Shown: in pieces, positions 25,870-38,907 of the stretch | How the letters are laid out: every line of letters starts with the position of its first letter | How positions within the stretch are numbered: position 1 is the stretch's first letter | DNA from: Siphonodentalium dalli | Taxonomy: Eukaryota > Mollusca > Scaphopoda > Gadilida > Siphonodentaliidae | Length of the DNA: 64,000 nt | Assembly: GCA_032622095.1 (NCBI GenBank) | Contig: CP136063.1 | Span: 36,432,106-36,496,105, forward strand | Direction of reading: 5' to 3' | The notes under the pieces: generated by a model | Told to the model about the DNA's origin: nothing | Databases searched by the model: none | Seen by the model: the letters and a program-made list of their open reading frames with translations, nothing else | Position numbers and translations under genes: made by a program

Positions 25870-27420
25870 AGATTAGAGACCAACAAACACCTGAACATTT
25901 ATATAAGTGAGGGGTGTATAGACCTTGATATTAAATATGATTGATAATGGTTGGATATAAAATATTTTAATACAGAATTATCAGATAACTAAAGGAGAGA
26001 TATGAGAAGGGTCAAATTGAAAATATTAGAGTCATAACATTGGATCGCGTACAGTATACATGTACCTATGGTTAATTTTATTCTAAGCTGATCATTGGAA
26101 AGATACAATGTCTGTAACAGCAGAAATATTATTAAATATTGGGTTAATATTCTCAAAACCATTCAATCAATACCAAAATCTATACGCATGAAGAATGTAT
26201 CACAATCAACCTGAATGAGATTATAAAAGTGATTGGGTGAAAAATATTTGACCAAAAAGTCAGCTTCAAGAATACCAGAACCATTATTATTATCCTGCAG
26301 CCCAAATGCAATCGAGGGAATTTCAAAATAAGATATATCCTCAAATGATGAATATTCAATTGGTGGCTTATAATTAATAGAAATTCTTAGTGAAAGAGAT
26401 AATTTAAAATCTGCGTATCAGATATTATGTGTCTATGGAATAGGTTAATTTTAATTCTGAAATACATGCAAGTGAAAAGTGGATCACGATCAACCTGGAC
26501 ATAGAATAGGAGAATGAACATATGATGTGTGGAGAGTGTTAATCATTTTCAATGACATCATATGATGGAACTAATGTGTGGATAAATTGTTTTCTCAAGA
26601 TAAGACAACAGTGTCTCTGTAAACAACAATTCTCTAAACAGCCATGCTCCAGAACATCCTTCACATGGACTATTTGTATTAATGCCATGAACATGTTTCA
26701 ACAGGTTGGGTTAAATTACTATTGCACACAAACTGGAGTAAAGTATCATCAATCACTTAAATTTGACAGCTCTGGGAGCAGCAGTGGTTTAGCAAAGAGT
26801 ATCCAGTGTCATTTTCTGATCCCAATAAAGCAGATTACTGTGTAAAGTTGTTTGTCTTAAATTCTCACAGGGCATATACAATAGGTAGTAAATTACTTGA
26901 ATTATAAAGGGCCATAACTCTGTTAAAATATATCGGATCAAACCCAAATTTGAACTTGATCTGTATTTCGGGGTGAGGACCACATGTACCAAATTTGGTG
27001 TAGATCAGATGAAAAATGTTTTGAGTTCTAAGTAAAAATAAGTTTGAAAAGGGTTAATTAAACGATACCAAAAACCATACAGATAAAGAACGTGCTAAGA
27101 AAAACCTAGGTAAGAAATATGAGGCATATCAGAAGAAAACAGTTTGACTTAGATGGATCAGATAGCATTTGTGTGCAGGGGTAATTATTTTCTAAACCGA
27201 TCAACCGATCGATACCAAAAACTATACAGGTGAGGGGTGTGTCATTATAAACCTACATATCAAATATGAAAACAATCGGACAAAAAATAATTTGGTTACA
27301 GCATCGGATAGCTCAAGCCTATGTGCGGATGCAAAGTGTTAATAATTTCTAAACCGATCAACCGATCGATACCAAAAACTATACAGGTGAGGAGTGTGTC
27401 ATCATAAACATGGGAGTAAA
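25870..27420. repeat. Degenerate tandem repeat, about 155 bp
   Basis: Diverged units share a CGATACCAAAAACTATACAGGTGAGG-type core near 25890, 26170, 27070, 27215 and 27370. The last two (from 27196 and 27352) are close copies 156 bp apart. At 26885-27030 a single unit of the AAGGGCCATAACTC family is embedded. Open frames in this region are not supported as genes. Confidence 0.65.
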
Positions 27421-27519
27421 AAATAACTCTAATTCCCATAATACAGATTTACTGCTCTCAGAGCTAAACTGATACCACTGGTAATTAATTGTAGACTGCT
27501 ATGGTTATCTGTTCAATTC

Positions 27520-28076
27520 TTAGTTGAAAAAGGGCCATAACTCTGGTATAAAATGTTGGATATAACCCATATTCAAACTCGATCTGTATTTTGAGTTGAG
27601 AAACTCGCATACCAAATTTGGTTCCGATCAGATATAAAAAAATTTGAGTTATGGCAGCATGCATGAATTCTAAGTCGAAAAAGGGCCATAACTCCATTGA
27701 AAAATATCGGATCAAACCCATATTCGAACTCGATCTGTATTTTGGTCCGAGAAACTTGCATACCAAATTTGATTCTGATCAGATAATTTTTTTTTGAGTT
27801 ATGGTAGCATGCATGAATTCTAAGTCGAAAAAGGGCCATAACTCCGTGAAAAAAACTCGGATCGAACCCATATTCGAACTCGATCTGTATTTGGTGCTGA
27901 CAAATTCATATACAAAATTTGGTTCCGATCAGATATAAAATGTTCGAGTTATCGCACCATGCGTAAAGTGTCTACAGACAGACAGACAGACAGACAGACG
28001 GACGGACGGACTAACGACGAGTGGTCAATCCGGGCAACGACACTATGTTTACCATACTATGGTATGGGTAAACATA
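27520..28076 (+). mobile_element. Core-repeat element, about 3 units, second copy
   Basis: Three units start near 27528, 27677 and 27828 with AAAGGGCCATAACTC. They are followed by a CAGACAGACAGACGG simple repeat (27973-28010), GACGAGTGGTCAATCCGGG and the same 3' hairpin (28045-28075) as the element at 23885-24775. The shared 3' end with a different unit number suggests one family whose core expands or contracts. Confidence 0.75.
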
Positions 28077-28787
28077 AAAACTAGGATTTTGAGGTAAATT
28101 TTAGCTGTTATTCCATGTTTAAGCAGGTTTTTAAATTTATAAAACCTTTACATATATTGCATAATGGCATCGTTCAGCCATGGAAATTAATCACAATAAT
28201 TAATTGTTCAAAACATTTGTAAATAATATTTGGTCAACAGTATGATTGAAAATTATTGGTCCTCCAGAATGGTTCAAGAATAACTGACCTAACAAAAGAA
28301 TCAAAGTGTATAAACTGCTTAATAAACAAAAAATCTAAAAATTTAATTGTAAATATTTTTGGTAAAAGTTATATCCACACAATGAACTTATCCATTATAT
28401 CCCCGATAAAGCCCTGTTTTGTGTCTATTGTGTTCTATATTTCAACTCAACTATTCATTAATTTTGTTTGGTAGGGCTGTCTTGTGCATCCACTCAGACA
28501 TCTCAACAGGGGTCCAACCTATTTTCGTGTTTATTACTACTTTGAACCTAAAAGCTGATCAGAGCTTATCTATAAAATTAATGATATTACTGTTGAAAAT
28601 ATTGAGTTAAGAAAAAATCAAAAAGAAAACGTAATGAATAAAAGGGGATGTGGGGTTGGCTAACCATGTGCCTTTATAGTCCGTGCACTATTGTTTAAAA
28701 TGGCAGCCAAAAACACTCTCTATCTCTCTCATTGATAAGATATTTTTGTAGTTTGATCTGTATCACTGTCAGAACTGTCTTTTCAGC
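28077..28787. other. AT-rich non-coding stretch
   Basis: No domain-bearing frame. The final 40 bases form a polypyrimidine tract and acceptor (CAGAACTGTCTTTTCAG) for the next exon. Confidence 0.5.
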
Positions 28788-28968
28788 TTCTGAAATCAAA
28801 TCCCGTCATAAGGAACTTGTTTCGGATAGCAGCCCAGTTGCCTGTTACTCACAGGAAATTGAAGCATCTGTTGATTCCGCAGTTTGCTGAGACAGGTTCA
28901 AAGACCAGAAAACATCAGGAAGCCATGTATGAAAAATTCTTGGCATACATTAAGGGAGCGTCTCAAAA
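28788..28968 (+). CDS. Candidate exon of unknown gene
   Basis: Acceptor CTTTTCAG ends at 28787. The frame then stays open with protein-like composition (NPVIRNLFRIAAQLPVTHRK; later HQEAMYEKFLAYIK), quite unlike the repeats around it. I do not recognise the family. A possible weak donor is AAAA|GTCTTT at 28969, and the open frame beyond it runs into a TTCCGCAAA repeat, which is probably not coding. Helical, basic, no signal peptide or membrane segment seen. The neighbouring exons are not found in this window. Confidence 0.4.
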
Positions 28969-28969
28969 G

Positions 28970-29345
28970 TCTTTGCGGAATCCGCAAATATTTTCCGAAA
29001 CGTCGCGATTTCCGCAACGCTATCATCCGCATTTTACCGCAAATGTTCCGAAAAACGCCATGAGTTTTCAGCAAAATTACCGAAACGTAACATAAAGATT
29101 TCCGCAAACGCCATGATTTTTCCGCAAAAATTACCGAAACGTTAAATAAAGATTTCCGCAAACGCCATGAGTTTTCCGCAAAAATTACCGAAACGTTAAA
29201 TAAAGATTTCCGCAAACATTCCGCTATTTTCCGCAAAGTCCGTAACGTCGACTTTGCGGAAAAGTATTTTTCCGAAAACGGCGTTGATAATTATGAATTG
29301 AGATTTCCGCAAACGTTCCGCAAATGGTGACGCTTTCCGAAAAAT
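28970..29345. repeat. TTCCGCAAA-rich repeat with 53-54 bp units
   Basis: Short motifs TTCCGCAAA/TTCCGAAA recur more than a dozen times. Between 29058 and 29217 there are three tandem units of 53-54 bp starting CCATGA at 29058, 29111 and 29165, the last two nearly identical. Partial inverted matches (ACTTTGCGG near 29250 versus CCGCAAAGT near 29233) suggest fold-back potential. Confidence 0.75.
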
Positions 29346-29889
29346 CTCTTGGTGGTAATATTGACAACGTCGTAATTAAATCTCGAGACAAAACGCATCA
29401 CAAACGCGCACCTGACACCTGTGGCATTAAAAGGGTTGTTCGTCAGCACTGTAAATAGAAATGCTCAAATCGACAAAAGCAAACGTGCTGTCTTTTACTA
29501 TTATCATTAATACACTATACCCACAGTTTTATCAACTCTTTCGTCATTATGATTGTTTTATCAGAACATTTTATTATTATCATTTTATATACCCAATAAT
29601 ACTGGGCCGCTCCTCACCTAAAATGAGGAATTTCCACAACAAGCAAGCTGGCTTATCTTCATTTCTTGCCCATATATAGCACATCGCTATGCCCCCCCTC
29701 ACATTTTAATAATGGAATGTCCCTTCATGAATAATAAAACTAACATTCAAATGTGTTCACAAGATATTTGTTCAAGAAAATAATGTACAAGTTTAATGGT
29801 CTGAAGTGAGGCATATTCCCACATAGCTGATTTCTTATCAGCACAAAAGAAATATTAACAAGCTTTCTAGCCTCAACTTTTGGGGGACT

Positions 29890-30037
29890 ATTTCTGTCCT
29901 CGGCATTGCGCGTGCTTTTGGGCGGTTTTATTTCGTTTACCCGCCAGATTTTGTTGCCGCCAAGAAAACTTTCAAGGCAGTAAGCTAGACGATTGATTGT
30001 CCGGCATAATTATGCTTTATGGCTTCTTAAAAAAAAG
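29890..30037 (+). promoter_or_regulatory. Possible promoter and short first exon
   Basis: A locally GC-rich stretch (GGGCGG near 29920, CCCGCC near 29940, GCCGCC near 29957) precedes ATG at 30012 with nine codons and a strong donor AAAAAG|GTAAGT at 30038. No second exon recognised. Weak evidence. Confidence 0.25.
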
Positions 30038-30039
30038 GT

Positions 30040-32200
30040 AAGTATGAAATTTAGATTTTTCTCTCGTGTACGTTTGTCGTCGAGTCGTATACATGCTATC
30101 GATAATTGGTAGGCCTACTACTAGTATGCATATAATTATAACTTGATAATGCATTCTGAATTTCTGCTGTCCGTAGTCACGTAGTGCACAGTTGAGTTGG
30201 CAGATTCCATTTCCAATTCTCGGAGTTAATGTTCTAATGTTTAGGTTGCAGCCTATACTATATTCTGATTGGAACATGAATTGACTCAAAATGGTACTTG
30301 TTCAGTTGAAATTCCATTTCATTTGCACATCTAGAATCATGCCGTCATATTGCCATGTAGACATCATATTCCACCATTACAATACCTTGGAACTTTTTGA
30401 AATTTTGACAGGGAACCTTATAAATTCGAAAAATAAAGTGGGGAATAATAACTTAAATAAGTATATGCCCAGCATTATTTTTCGACTTTAAACGGTTCTC
30501 TGTCAAAACAGGGTACAATGGTTATGATGTCTAGATCTATTGCACACCTTCCTTCAATCTTTGTCGACTCAATGTCACATTGACCTTGGTTTTGGAAAGT
30601 TGGCTGGATATGCAAATGTCAAAATTACTCAAACGATGGCCTATATATTCAGTGCAGTCCAAATATACCAAAAATATATTTTTATGACATAAATTAAAAT
30701 TTTAAAACATGCATCTTCTATCTTACTTTCACTAAGAAAGATTAAAAGTAGCTTATTTTCTTAAGTTAGGGTAAACTGCAGTGTATTTACTATTAATGTA
30801 TTATTACAAAATATCAAATCACTTGCTGCAATTAATTTTAATTATCCACAACACAAGTTACCAACTGAATTTTTCTGTGTATGATAATTTCTAGAATACT
30901 TGATTTCGCAAGCTGGCAACTTAATTTAATAAAGCTTTTTTAAAGGTACCCAATGTCCCATACTCCCCCGGGTCACGGATGCAGTGGATCACCTTCTGGA
31001 AATTGATAACACATATATATAACATATATTGATGATTATGTACCCCATAATATTAATATAACATTAACACCAGCTGAAACAGTTGTCAGTTTTCTGTCAA
31101 ATATGATAATTGTTCTGTTACTATTAAAGAGGGAGGTGCATGGTAACATTTGGATGGGGAATTCACTTCTTCAGTGTTAATTTTTGGCGAAAATTTACTA
31201 AGACGTTACAATACTAGGTATGTGACCATATCATAATATCTAATTGGAATTTGGAAGGGTTGAATGCTTTTGTAGTGCCAATTACGCAGAGAAGATTTTG
31301 ATTCGACCCACTTCGGATATTATTAGGAAGTACTAGGTCACAGGAATCAGGATAAAATAAAAAATCCACTTGGGGGGGGGGGGTGGTTGGAACGCAGTTT
31401 GGGTCCATGTTACCCAATATCGACTACCGACTTCCCTGCTACTGTGCTAGGACATAAATAATTTCGACAATATAAATTATAATACAATCATATGGATGGG
31501 ATTCATTTAAGAGATTTAATTCAATATATTAGAATTATATGCTAGCTGTTGTCCCAACCATCCAACATTGTGGAAACACGATCAAAAACGCGATATGCTC
31601 TATAATGACGAAAATATTGTGCAGAAAATAAATTCACTAGCGATGATTTGTGATCTGAATGTTTTCATTCATGGCGCAGGAATATCGAAACTATATTTAG
31701 CGCAATTGGCGATCACGTGATTCTAAATTGTTAACATTGAATGGGATTCTTTACTCTTGGAAGATTTTATGATTTAATATTGTGGTTTAATGTCGTGGCA
31801 TGAGCGTGAGATGCACTTGATCTCCCAAAATCCTATTGATTCTTGGGAATGAATATGTTTTGGAATCATGTGTCATTTGTGTGAGTTCCGATGGTAATTT
31901 CCCCGATTTAATTCTGACGACCTGTGGAAACGCATTGGAAGTAAATACCGGTAGCAACAATCACTTTCGCTTTCTCAGTTCCGGTCCTCGTGTGAACTTT
32001 TCACTGCAAACAACTCAATTCATTTGATTTATCATTGCCTTTTTTCACAATATTCATAACAAGGAACTATTATTCTATTTAATACTATTGTAAGTATTCT
32101 TATACCCCATTTGCTCACATTTGTCAGCATCTCTCTGTAAATTGTAATAGTGGTTTGTTGTTGTGAACAGGTCACCAATTTTCGTGCACAGCATTTTTAA
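30040..32200. other. Non-coding stretch
   Basis: AT-rich, with a run of about twelve G near 31373-31384. No gene, RNA or clear mobile element recognised. Confidence 0.5.
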
Positions 32201-32204
32201 AATA

Positions 32205-32720
32205 GCAACTATTTACATACTTTTTTTAATTTGGAATGATCTCTGGTCACTAGTTGGACAGCCTAGGGTGGCTATTCACATATTGACATAAATGACAATA
32301 TCATATGACTTTCGCGTCGTCGCCCAATGTCTTGAGTTTTTCAAAGAAATGTAACTCTTTGTAACATTCCCGTTATTTAGTAAAATATTACCTTTACTAA
32401 ATAACGGACACACCAAAAGAATGACACAACAGAGAGACACGTTTCAAAAACACTATCGGAAAAAACACTGGTACGGTGGGTGGGCTTGGCGGCAAACTTC
32501 AGCCCAGAATTTACTCGACGGGGAAATCGTGTGAGATTGCCTTCAAAACCCTGTCCATATTTTTAAATATGTAAATAGTCCCCACAGGCTGTCCAAAATT
32601 TAAAAAGATGTAAAATATGGTCTGAGGCTACCGGTATGTTCAAATAATAAATTATGTAATTAGAATTTAGATGCCGGAATGATTTCCCTAATTTTCAAAA
32701 AATGTAAATAGTAGCCAGAG
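32205..32720. repeat. Inverted-repeat cluster, MITE-like
   Basis: A CTATTTACAT..TTTTTT..GGAATGAT segment near 32208-32235 reappears inverted near 32680-32715, ending in CTCTGG / CCAGAG. GGACAGCC (32259) pairs with GGCTGTCC (32589). In the middle lies a perfect 14-bp hairpin (32371-32384 with 32393-32406). The whole looks like a decayed fold-back element. Confidence 0.5.
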
Positions 32721-32876
32721 GTACTTAGATAATTTAACTTAGGCGTCATCTTCTGTGGAAAGTTTCTTTATTATAAAATTTCTACAGAAACTTCTTCACA
32801 TAGATTCTATTTCTTTTTTTAGTTTACTTTCTCAGTGAGTTTCTCTATATCCCCAAAGTGGCAGACGACACATTTA

Positions 32877-33010
32877 GGAGATAAACATACCCAGTTTCGT
32901 TGTACATTCTGGGATTCGAGCATGAAAACAGTTCACAAGCCGGGGAGTTCACAAACTGTTTTCATGCTCGAATCCCAGAATGTACAACGAAACAGGGTAC
33001 GTTTATCTCC
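32877..33010. repeat. 57-bp-arm hairpin
   Basis: Arms 32877-32933 and 32954-33010 are inverted copies with 55 of 57 bases paired and a 20-nt loop (32934-32953). The arms begin GGAGATAAAC and end AACAGTT. Confidence 0.95.
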
Positions 33011-33389
33011 ATTGTAATTCAATCTAGCAAGGAATTTGCCAAAAAAACTTTATAAAAAGTATCATTTAGTCATTTTCATGACACGAATCGAAACTTTCAT
33101 TTCGCCGTTGTCACCGTGCACAAATCATTGGGTTTGTTCATTGCGTTACTTGGAACACTGCTCCGTAACCATTTCCTGTGGGGCGGGTTGGCTCGTTTCG
33201 CTACTCCGTTCTGCGCCGATGAAATTGTACCGCGCCACATTCAGATTTGATGCACGCTGAAGCGGCCGATGTCGGTGAATCGAAAACGAATGTTAGCCGC
33301 TCTCGGCCAATCAGAAGGCTTGTTTTTAGTGACAAATATTCAATTGAATTACAATGAATAATCTTCCTCAAAGTGGTATTTGCTTAAGA

Positions 33390-33542
33390 AATGGATGTTG
33401 ATTTGCTTGCGTTCCATAGAGTATGGATGCAAGTTGGTCTGACATTTTGTGTGGAATGCAAAAGCGTTCCACACATAAAAATGTCAGACCAACTTGCATC
33501 CATACTCTATACATGTAGAACGCAACAAAATCAACATCCATT
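33390..33542. repeat. Long hairpin, 67/76-bp arms
   Basis: Left arm 33390-33456 and right arm 33467-33542 are inverted copies with a 10-nt loop. The right arm carries a small insertion (ACATGT near 33511). A partial direct copy of the arm (ATGGATGCAAGTTGGT) occurs again at about 33652, and a related TGCATCCA..ACATGTAGGAGTG pattern at 38590-38710. Confidence 0.92.
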
Positions 33543-33759
33543 ACTTATATTTACACTCAGCCGAGTCAACTGGCAGATTAGAAGGGCATTATTAGTAGGT
33601 GCACATTTCCAATGTTCTCGTGTCTTGGTGCAAGTTGCATCTACACTAAAATGGATGCAAGTTGGTGTCAGCGCGCGACGTCGTGTGACGTAATTTCGAC
33701 CAACCAACGTCCTGCATTCATGTTCCACAACGCGAATGCATGTGTGAGTGTAAATATAC

Positions 33760-36620
33760 AACCATTATATTCAAAAGGCGCTATCATTTTTGAAAATGAA
33801 TTATATGTATCGACTCTCATAGTTGGAAACATCCCGAGTTAAAGGGGTACTGTACACTAAATCTGACCATGACTTTCGTAGTTGACAACCAATGCTCATG
33901 GCATTGTACATATGAAATGCTAGACAAAGCAAAGAAACCACGTCCAGTTTGACCCAACCACAAGGCTAACGCGATACTAGTAAAAACACAGCAAATGTGT
34001 CAATCAAGTCGGTGCGTGCCACTTGGTTTGATTGTCCAGAAATTTGATATTTGGCGGCATGCACTCAATGGGATGTAACTTTAAACTAACTATTAAGTAC
34101 ATACTATGGCTGCCTAAATCCAAGTTCTGTTTCCGTGTTGGTGATGTTCCGTGTCATTTGCCAATTTGGGGATATAGAGAAAGGTTTTGACATACCGATT
34201 GGCGATTACTGGTGAATGCAAATCTCGTATATTCACTTGAAATAAATTTTTGGTTATAAAATAAATAAAATCAACACATTTATAATATCTCAATTATTCT
34301 CATTTTTCCATGCTATTATGACTGATAAAACGGTTTGGTGAGAGATCGTACAAAGATCTACATGTATACCATAGCTCCAAAGAACTACAATTTTTGTGAG
34401 GTGGTTATTAAAATTTTAAATTTGTCACCTCAGCCCCACATTAAGTCAAGAAGAAACTTGTCCTTTATAACCAATAATTGTAGCGTAGCAGCATCTTTTT
34501 TTTTACCAGGTTATGATTTTTAGTCAATGATGCGCCAATTTTAGTGAGCGTCCAATCTCCATCCAGAAAAAAACCCATGTTATTTTTGTTTTCAAAAGTT
34601 AAAAAACTTTACGTCTATTATAAGTCTGACACATGCAATTCACAAACGACATGTCAAGGCAAATTTGGCTAAGTCCATACAATGGAACACACATTTTGTT
34701 TGAGAATATTTTATTCTCCTTATTCATAGATGCACATATTAATCATATTTTGTGTTTAATCTAGTGAGGAAATTACTAAAACAGTGAACAAGTCATTAAT
34801 TTGGCACTAGTTTTTTAAATAATTAACCACATAATACGGAATTTGGCTCATTCTGCGAAATTAAGGCCCCAAAATCAGGTAAACTCGCGTTTTTGAAAGC
34901 ACACAACTCGAAAAATACTTAAGTAATCTGGGAATGGTTTCCAGTTCTGGATTCAGGAAAATGTGGTCGACAAAATAGGCATGATATTTGTAGGACTTGT
35001 AAATTTGAATGTTTTATATACATTCATGAAAATCCATATATTGATGATTTGACCAAATTTTCCCAATTTTTTTTCCACGAATTCACTAATTTCCCTTTTT
35101 CCGATTTTTAGTATGTTGTTTACGGAGGGTATATGTACCAATTCCAGCAAAAAAAAATTCTGTTGCAATTAGTTCTGGGTAAAACCATAAATGCACTGGA
35201 CTAATGATGCATACAATCGGCAAACAATGTAAGTTTTAACATATATGGACTCATTGCAATGCACTGAACTCAGTAACCTTATAGTTTGTACTGTACAGAG
35301 TAAACACTTTGAGAAAACAGAATTCATTAGCATATAGCCTATTCTAGGTGGACCGAACCGTTTTGGACCGGACTGGACTGGACCACCCAAGGTGGTCCGG
35401 TCCGCATCACTAACTCTTTGAGTGCCAGGGCCAATCAGAAATACAGGTTAGTTTCGCATGTGTTAATGCAGTATTATTCCACAACACATCAAACTTTTAT
35501 TTCAACAAAGCAACTTAGGCCTAAATACCCAACCCCGACATATTTTATCCAAATTAATCATATGAAAGGGATCTGGAGACCGTGTTTTAATAGGATTTAG
35601 AATTGAACATCGCATATTTACTTCCCGTGCCTAAAAACAATACTCAATAGCTTACTCCACATGGCAGGAATTAACGAATGATCCATTGACTATCAACGCA
35701 AGTCACACCTCCAGCCCCCGACGGAGGCCATAACTACATGTAGGTAAACTTCATTGCATGGGGTCAGTCCCTTTCAACCGGGTATTATGTATGAATGTTG
35801 TTAAGAAAGCTATTGATAGCAAATACATGTACATGTACACATGAAAACCCAATACGATCATTGCCAGAAGGTGCAAGCAAATCTGTATGCCATTATGAAT
35901 AAAAGGCCGTATATGTAAATTATATTCGTGAAGACAGACCCATTACTTTCAGATCATGATACCGAATGAACCAATAGTATTTGAGATGGAAAGTTATAAA
36001 AACAGAAATCAGCCTCTTTCCTCTGTCCTCAATGTACCAATTACTTTATTGAAGTTCAACGAAGAATTATTTGGAGAGTATGGTGTTAATGGAACATATT
36101 AGATCGACGGGGGTTAAATCGATGGGGCATATCTGGGTGATTGGCGATATCTGGGTGATTGGCGATAGTAGTTCACGCGTGATAAGCATTGATTGATATT
36201 GACTTGATTCAGCACAAGTTTCTCGATTGTTCTAAAGTGTGTTTGAACGCAAACAAGATTTTAGCGCTCATTCTATGTTTAGCTTCTTATGTGCATGGTT
36301 TGTAACATAGATAATTATTCGATTATATTGGCTTTTGAAAAAGTTGATCATCAATACATACGAGAATATAGACTGCAAATTGTTTTTTCATTGCATGATA
36401 CATGTTTACAATATGACAGGTCTTTTGTGATGATTTAATGATATCAATGTATATCTTGTGCACAGTTCATGTGAAGCAAATCGTTAACCTGATTTTCTAG
36501 ATTAAAACTGTTTATATAATTAGTAGTTGTTATTCTACAAATCATTTATGTTTGTTCGAGTGAAATGGGTTAAAACATAAATCTAGTGACTGTTGGTGAC
36601 ATATTTCTCTGCAACCTGTC
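33760..36620. other. Non-coding stretch with minor repeats
   Basis: No gene recognised. Holds a GGACCACC/GGTGGTCC palindrome in a GGACCGGACTGGACTGG block (35349-35402) and a 20-bp direct duplication (TATCTGGGTGATTGGCGA, near 36128 and 36148). Confidence 0.5.
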
Positions 36621-36625
36621 CTGAC

Positions 36626-36868
36626 ATATTGAACTCTCTTCCAAAGGAATTACGGAAATCCTGTTTGCTCAGACGTCAAACTGAAAATTCATTTCTTCAG
36701 ACGACACTTAACATTGACTCAATGAAATCTAATAACTGATTGTCTACATATCCATAGATTATTTCTTCATGCGCATTTGTTGTACTGTATATTTATATAT
36801 ATCATGCATAAAGCGCTTACAGGGCACCTTGGGGGGATAGGTGCATCATAAGTATTATTATTATTAAT
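36626..36868 (+). pseudogene. 5'-truncated LINE 3' end (CR1/L2-like)
   Basis: The frame ILNSLPKELRKSCLLRRQ..FLQTTL ends at TGA 36737-36739. It matches the C-terminal tail common to CR1/L2-like LINE reverse transcriptases (family motif xWNSLPxxLRxxxSLxxFKxxLKxxLF). About 100 bp of 3' UTR follows, with AAAGCGCTTACAGGGCACC, then an ATT simple repeat (36853-36865), the usual 3' end of such elements. Only the last 38 or so codons remain, as expected of an insertion truncated during reverse transcription. Confidence 0.6.
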
Positions 36869-37642
36869 CACGGAATTCATCAAACAGATGCTGCGTCTGT
36901 GTTCAGTTCGTCCAACAATTCATTCTGGCCTGTGTTCTGCATGATTTTAGATGAGGTAAACGAGAACAAACAAACAACAGAATTTGGGTATTTCATTCTT
37001 TGTGGTTTGGTTCACCAAGCTGCAGAACATGAAACCACTCATCAATGAGATACAACAAATCAATTCTCCTGAAAATCCAGGTATTATCTAAAAAAAAAAA
37101 AAAAAATGGAAGAAGAACAGAACTTCTTCCTCTCTTATGTGTTTTCGACGGCATTGCTAGACCAGTGTTTCAAAATATGAAACAATTCAATGGTGAATTT
37201 GGATATTCTTTTTGTTTACACAATGAAATATTGGGGGAGATGTTTTCATTCATTCAGATGAACTCAACTTGGTTATGTCTAAGAGGGGAGACCCCTTAGC
37301 TATCGCCAGGTTTCTGACTGGGGTCTTTTGGACCAAAGAATACTTAGCTGCCACAAACATAAAAGATGCTTGACCAGGTGTTAGTTAAAAACATTATTGG
37401 TGAGTTTTATTATCTGATATTTTAAAAACCTAAAGCCATAATTAAACAGGTATTTGTTTGTCCTCACCCCGACCGACTCGATTTAACGCCCGACTGGAAA
37501 TTCTTTTATTCAGATCACTAAAAAAAAATAAAAAAATTGCCAATTCCGGTTCCGGACAGTTTCGTTCCGGTTTGTTGTTAGTTTTCATTCCGCATTTTAA
37601 TGTCTCGCTCCGAATGACATTCGAGCACTCCCGGCAGCCATT

Positions 37643-38069
37643 ATGGCGTCTGAACCGAAAAAAATAAAAATAGACCTGAAAACGTTATTTTGTACGGTTG
37701 TTCAGATCGGAAATGCCACAGGAGCATCACAGAAAAAGACTTTAATTCACAATAAAATCTGTGAGGTGAATTCTGATGAAACCTGGGAGGAATGTTTGCG
37801 AGGTATTTGCCCTCCAGAACATCAAGTTCAAATGTGTTTGACAGATGTGACAAAGTCAAAGCCGAATATGTCAGTCGAGTTGTCTTCAAAAGCAGGGGAC
37901 TTATCAGGCGTGTTTCAAGCGAATATTGAGGACAAAATATCAGTTGCAACAGCGTTCGTCAAATTCACTGTACAGTCAGAACAGAAATCGGAGGATGTGT
38001 TCAAAATGATGATGGGCAACATGGTGTCACAGTACCCCAAACCACGTTCAAAGGGAGAGAGATTCACAG
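37643..38069 (+). CDS. First exon of an unrecognised spliced gene
   Basis: ATG at 37643 in good context (CAGCCATTATGGCG) opens 142 codons ending at donor ACAG|GTAAAAAG (GT at 38070) in phase 1. Composition is soluble, basic at the start (MASEPKKIKIDLK), with many S, K and T residues and no membrane segment. I do not recognise a domain. The upstream 100 bp is GC-richer than its surroundings, consistent with a promoter. Both downstream exon copies (38908 and 39572) begin in the phase this donor requires. The gene therefore appears to splice into the Q-rich, polymerase-like region at 39.8-41.6 kb. That join is inferred. Confidence 0.6.
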
Positions 38070-38907
38070 GTAAAAAGTTTAGTCCAGATTAAAAATCTTT
38101 CAATGACTACATGAAAATAGTACTGCCAATTTTCTAAAAATAGTAAAATGATAAGTCATGAACAGGTCAGGGAAACTTTAAAAAAAAAAAAAAAATCCTA
38201 CCTACCCACCTGAAAAAATTTGGGTAGGGGTGTGGACAAACAAACAATTTATTAATTTTGGCCTAGGCTGAATATTGTCCGTTGTTCACATGCATGGATG
38301 AAAAAATAAAAGTGCAAATGCACTGAAAACCTGGTACATGTGCAACATCATAGTTAGTGCGTTTTGTTTACCATCTATCAATTATAACAAATATGACATT
38401 TTCTTAAGAAATATACGTTTGGTTCCTGTATGTCAAAGTGTGTGGGACCTGTGGGTTGCTTGTGAATTCAGCATGTTTTCACCTAAAGTGGAATGTTAAA
38501 TAATATGTCACATCAGCATTGTCAACAATATGTAGGCGATTGCGAACCTTGCAGAACCAACCAGCATTTGAGCCTAGCTCACTCCCGAGTTGTAACATGC
38601 ATCCACATTATATGGACACATGCTGTGGTAACATGTTGGTGTCCACGTGACCTGATGTTGACCAATCAGCGACATGAATTGGTGTCAACATGCTCAATAC
38701 ATGTAGGAGTGCAAATAATAATACATGGAATAGGCACAACTTTTATGTTGGTAGGTATTTTTATAAAAAAAATTGGGGTGCCTTTGTGCCCATTAATTGG
38801 TGCCCACAAAGTGTTCTCCTACATATATATTTAGTATATATATATCTCCAGACAATATGACAAAAAAATAATATTACAGTCATAGTATCTGGGTTTTTTT
38901 TTCTCAG
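38070..38907. other. Intron 1 of the 37643 gene
   Basis: Contains a 16-A run (38182-38197) and a stretch at 38560-38710 related to the hairpin-associated repeat at 33.4-33.7 kb. Ends in a poly-T tract and CTCAG. Confidence 0.45.
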
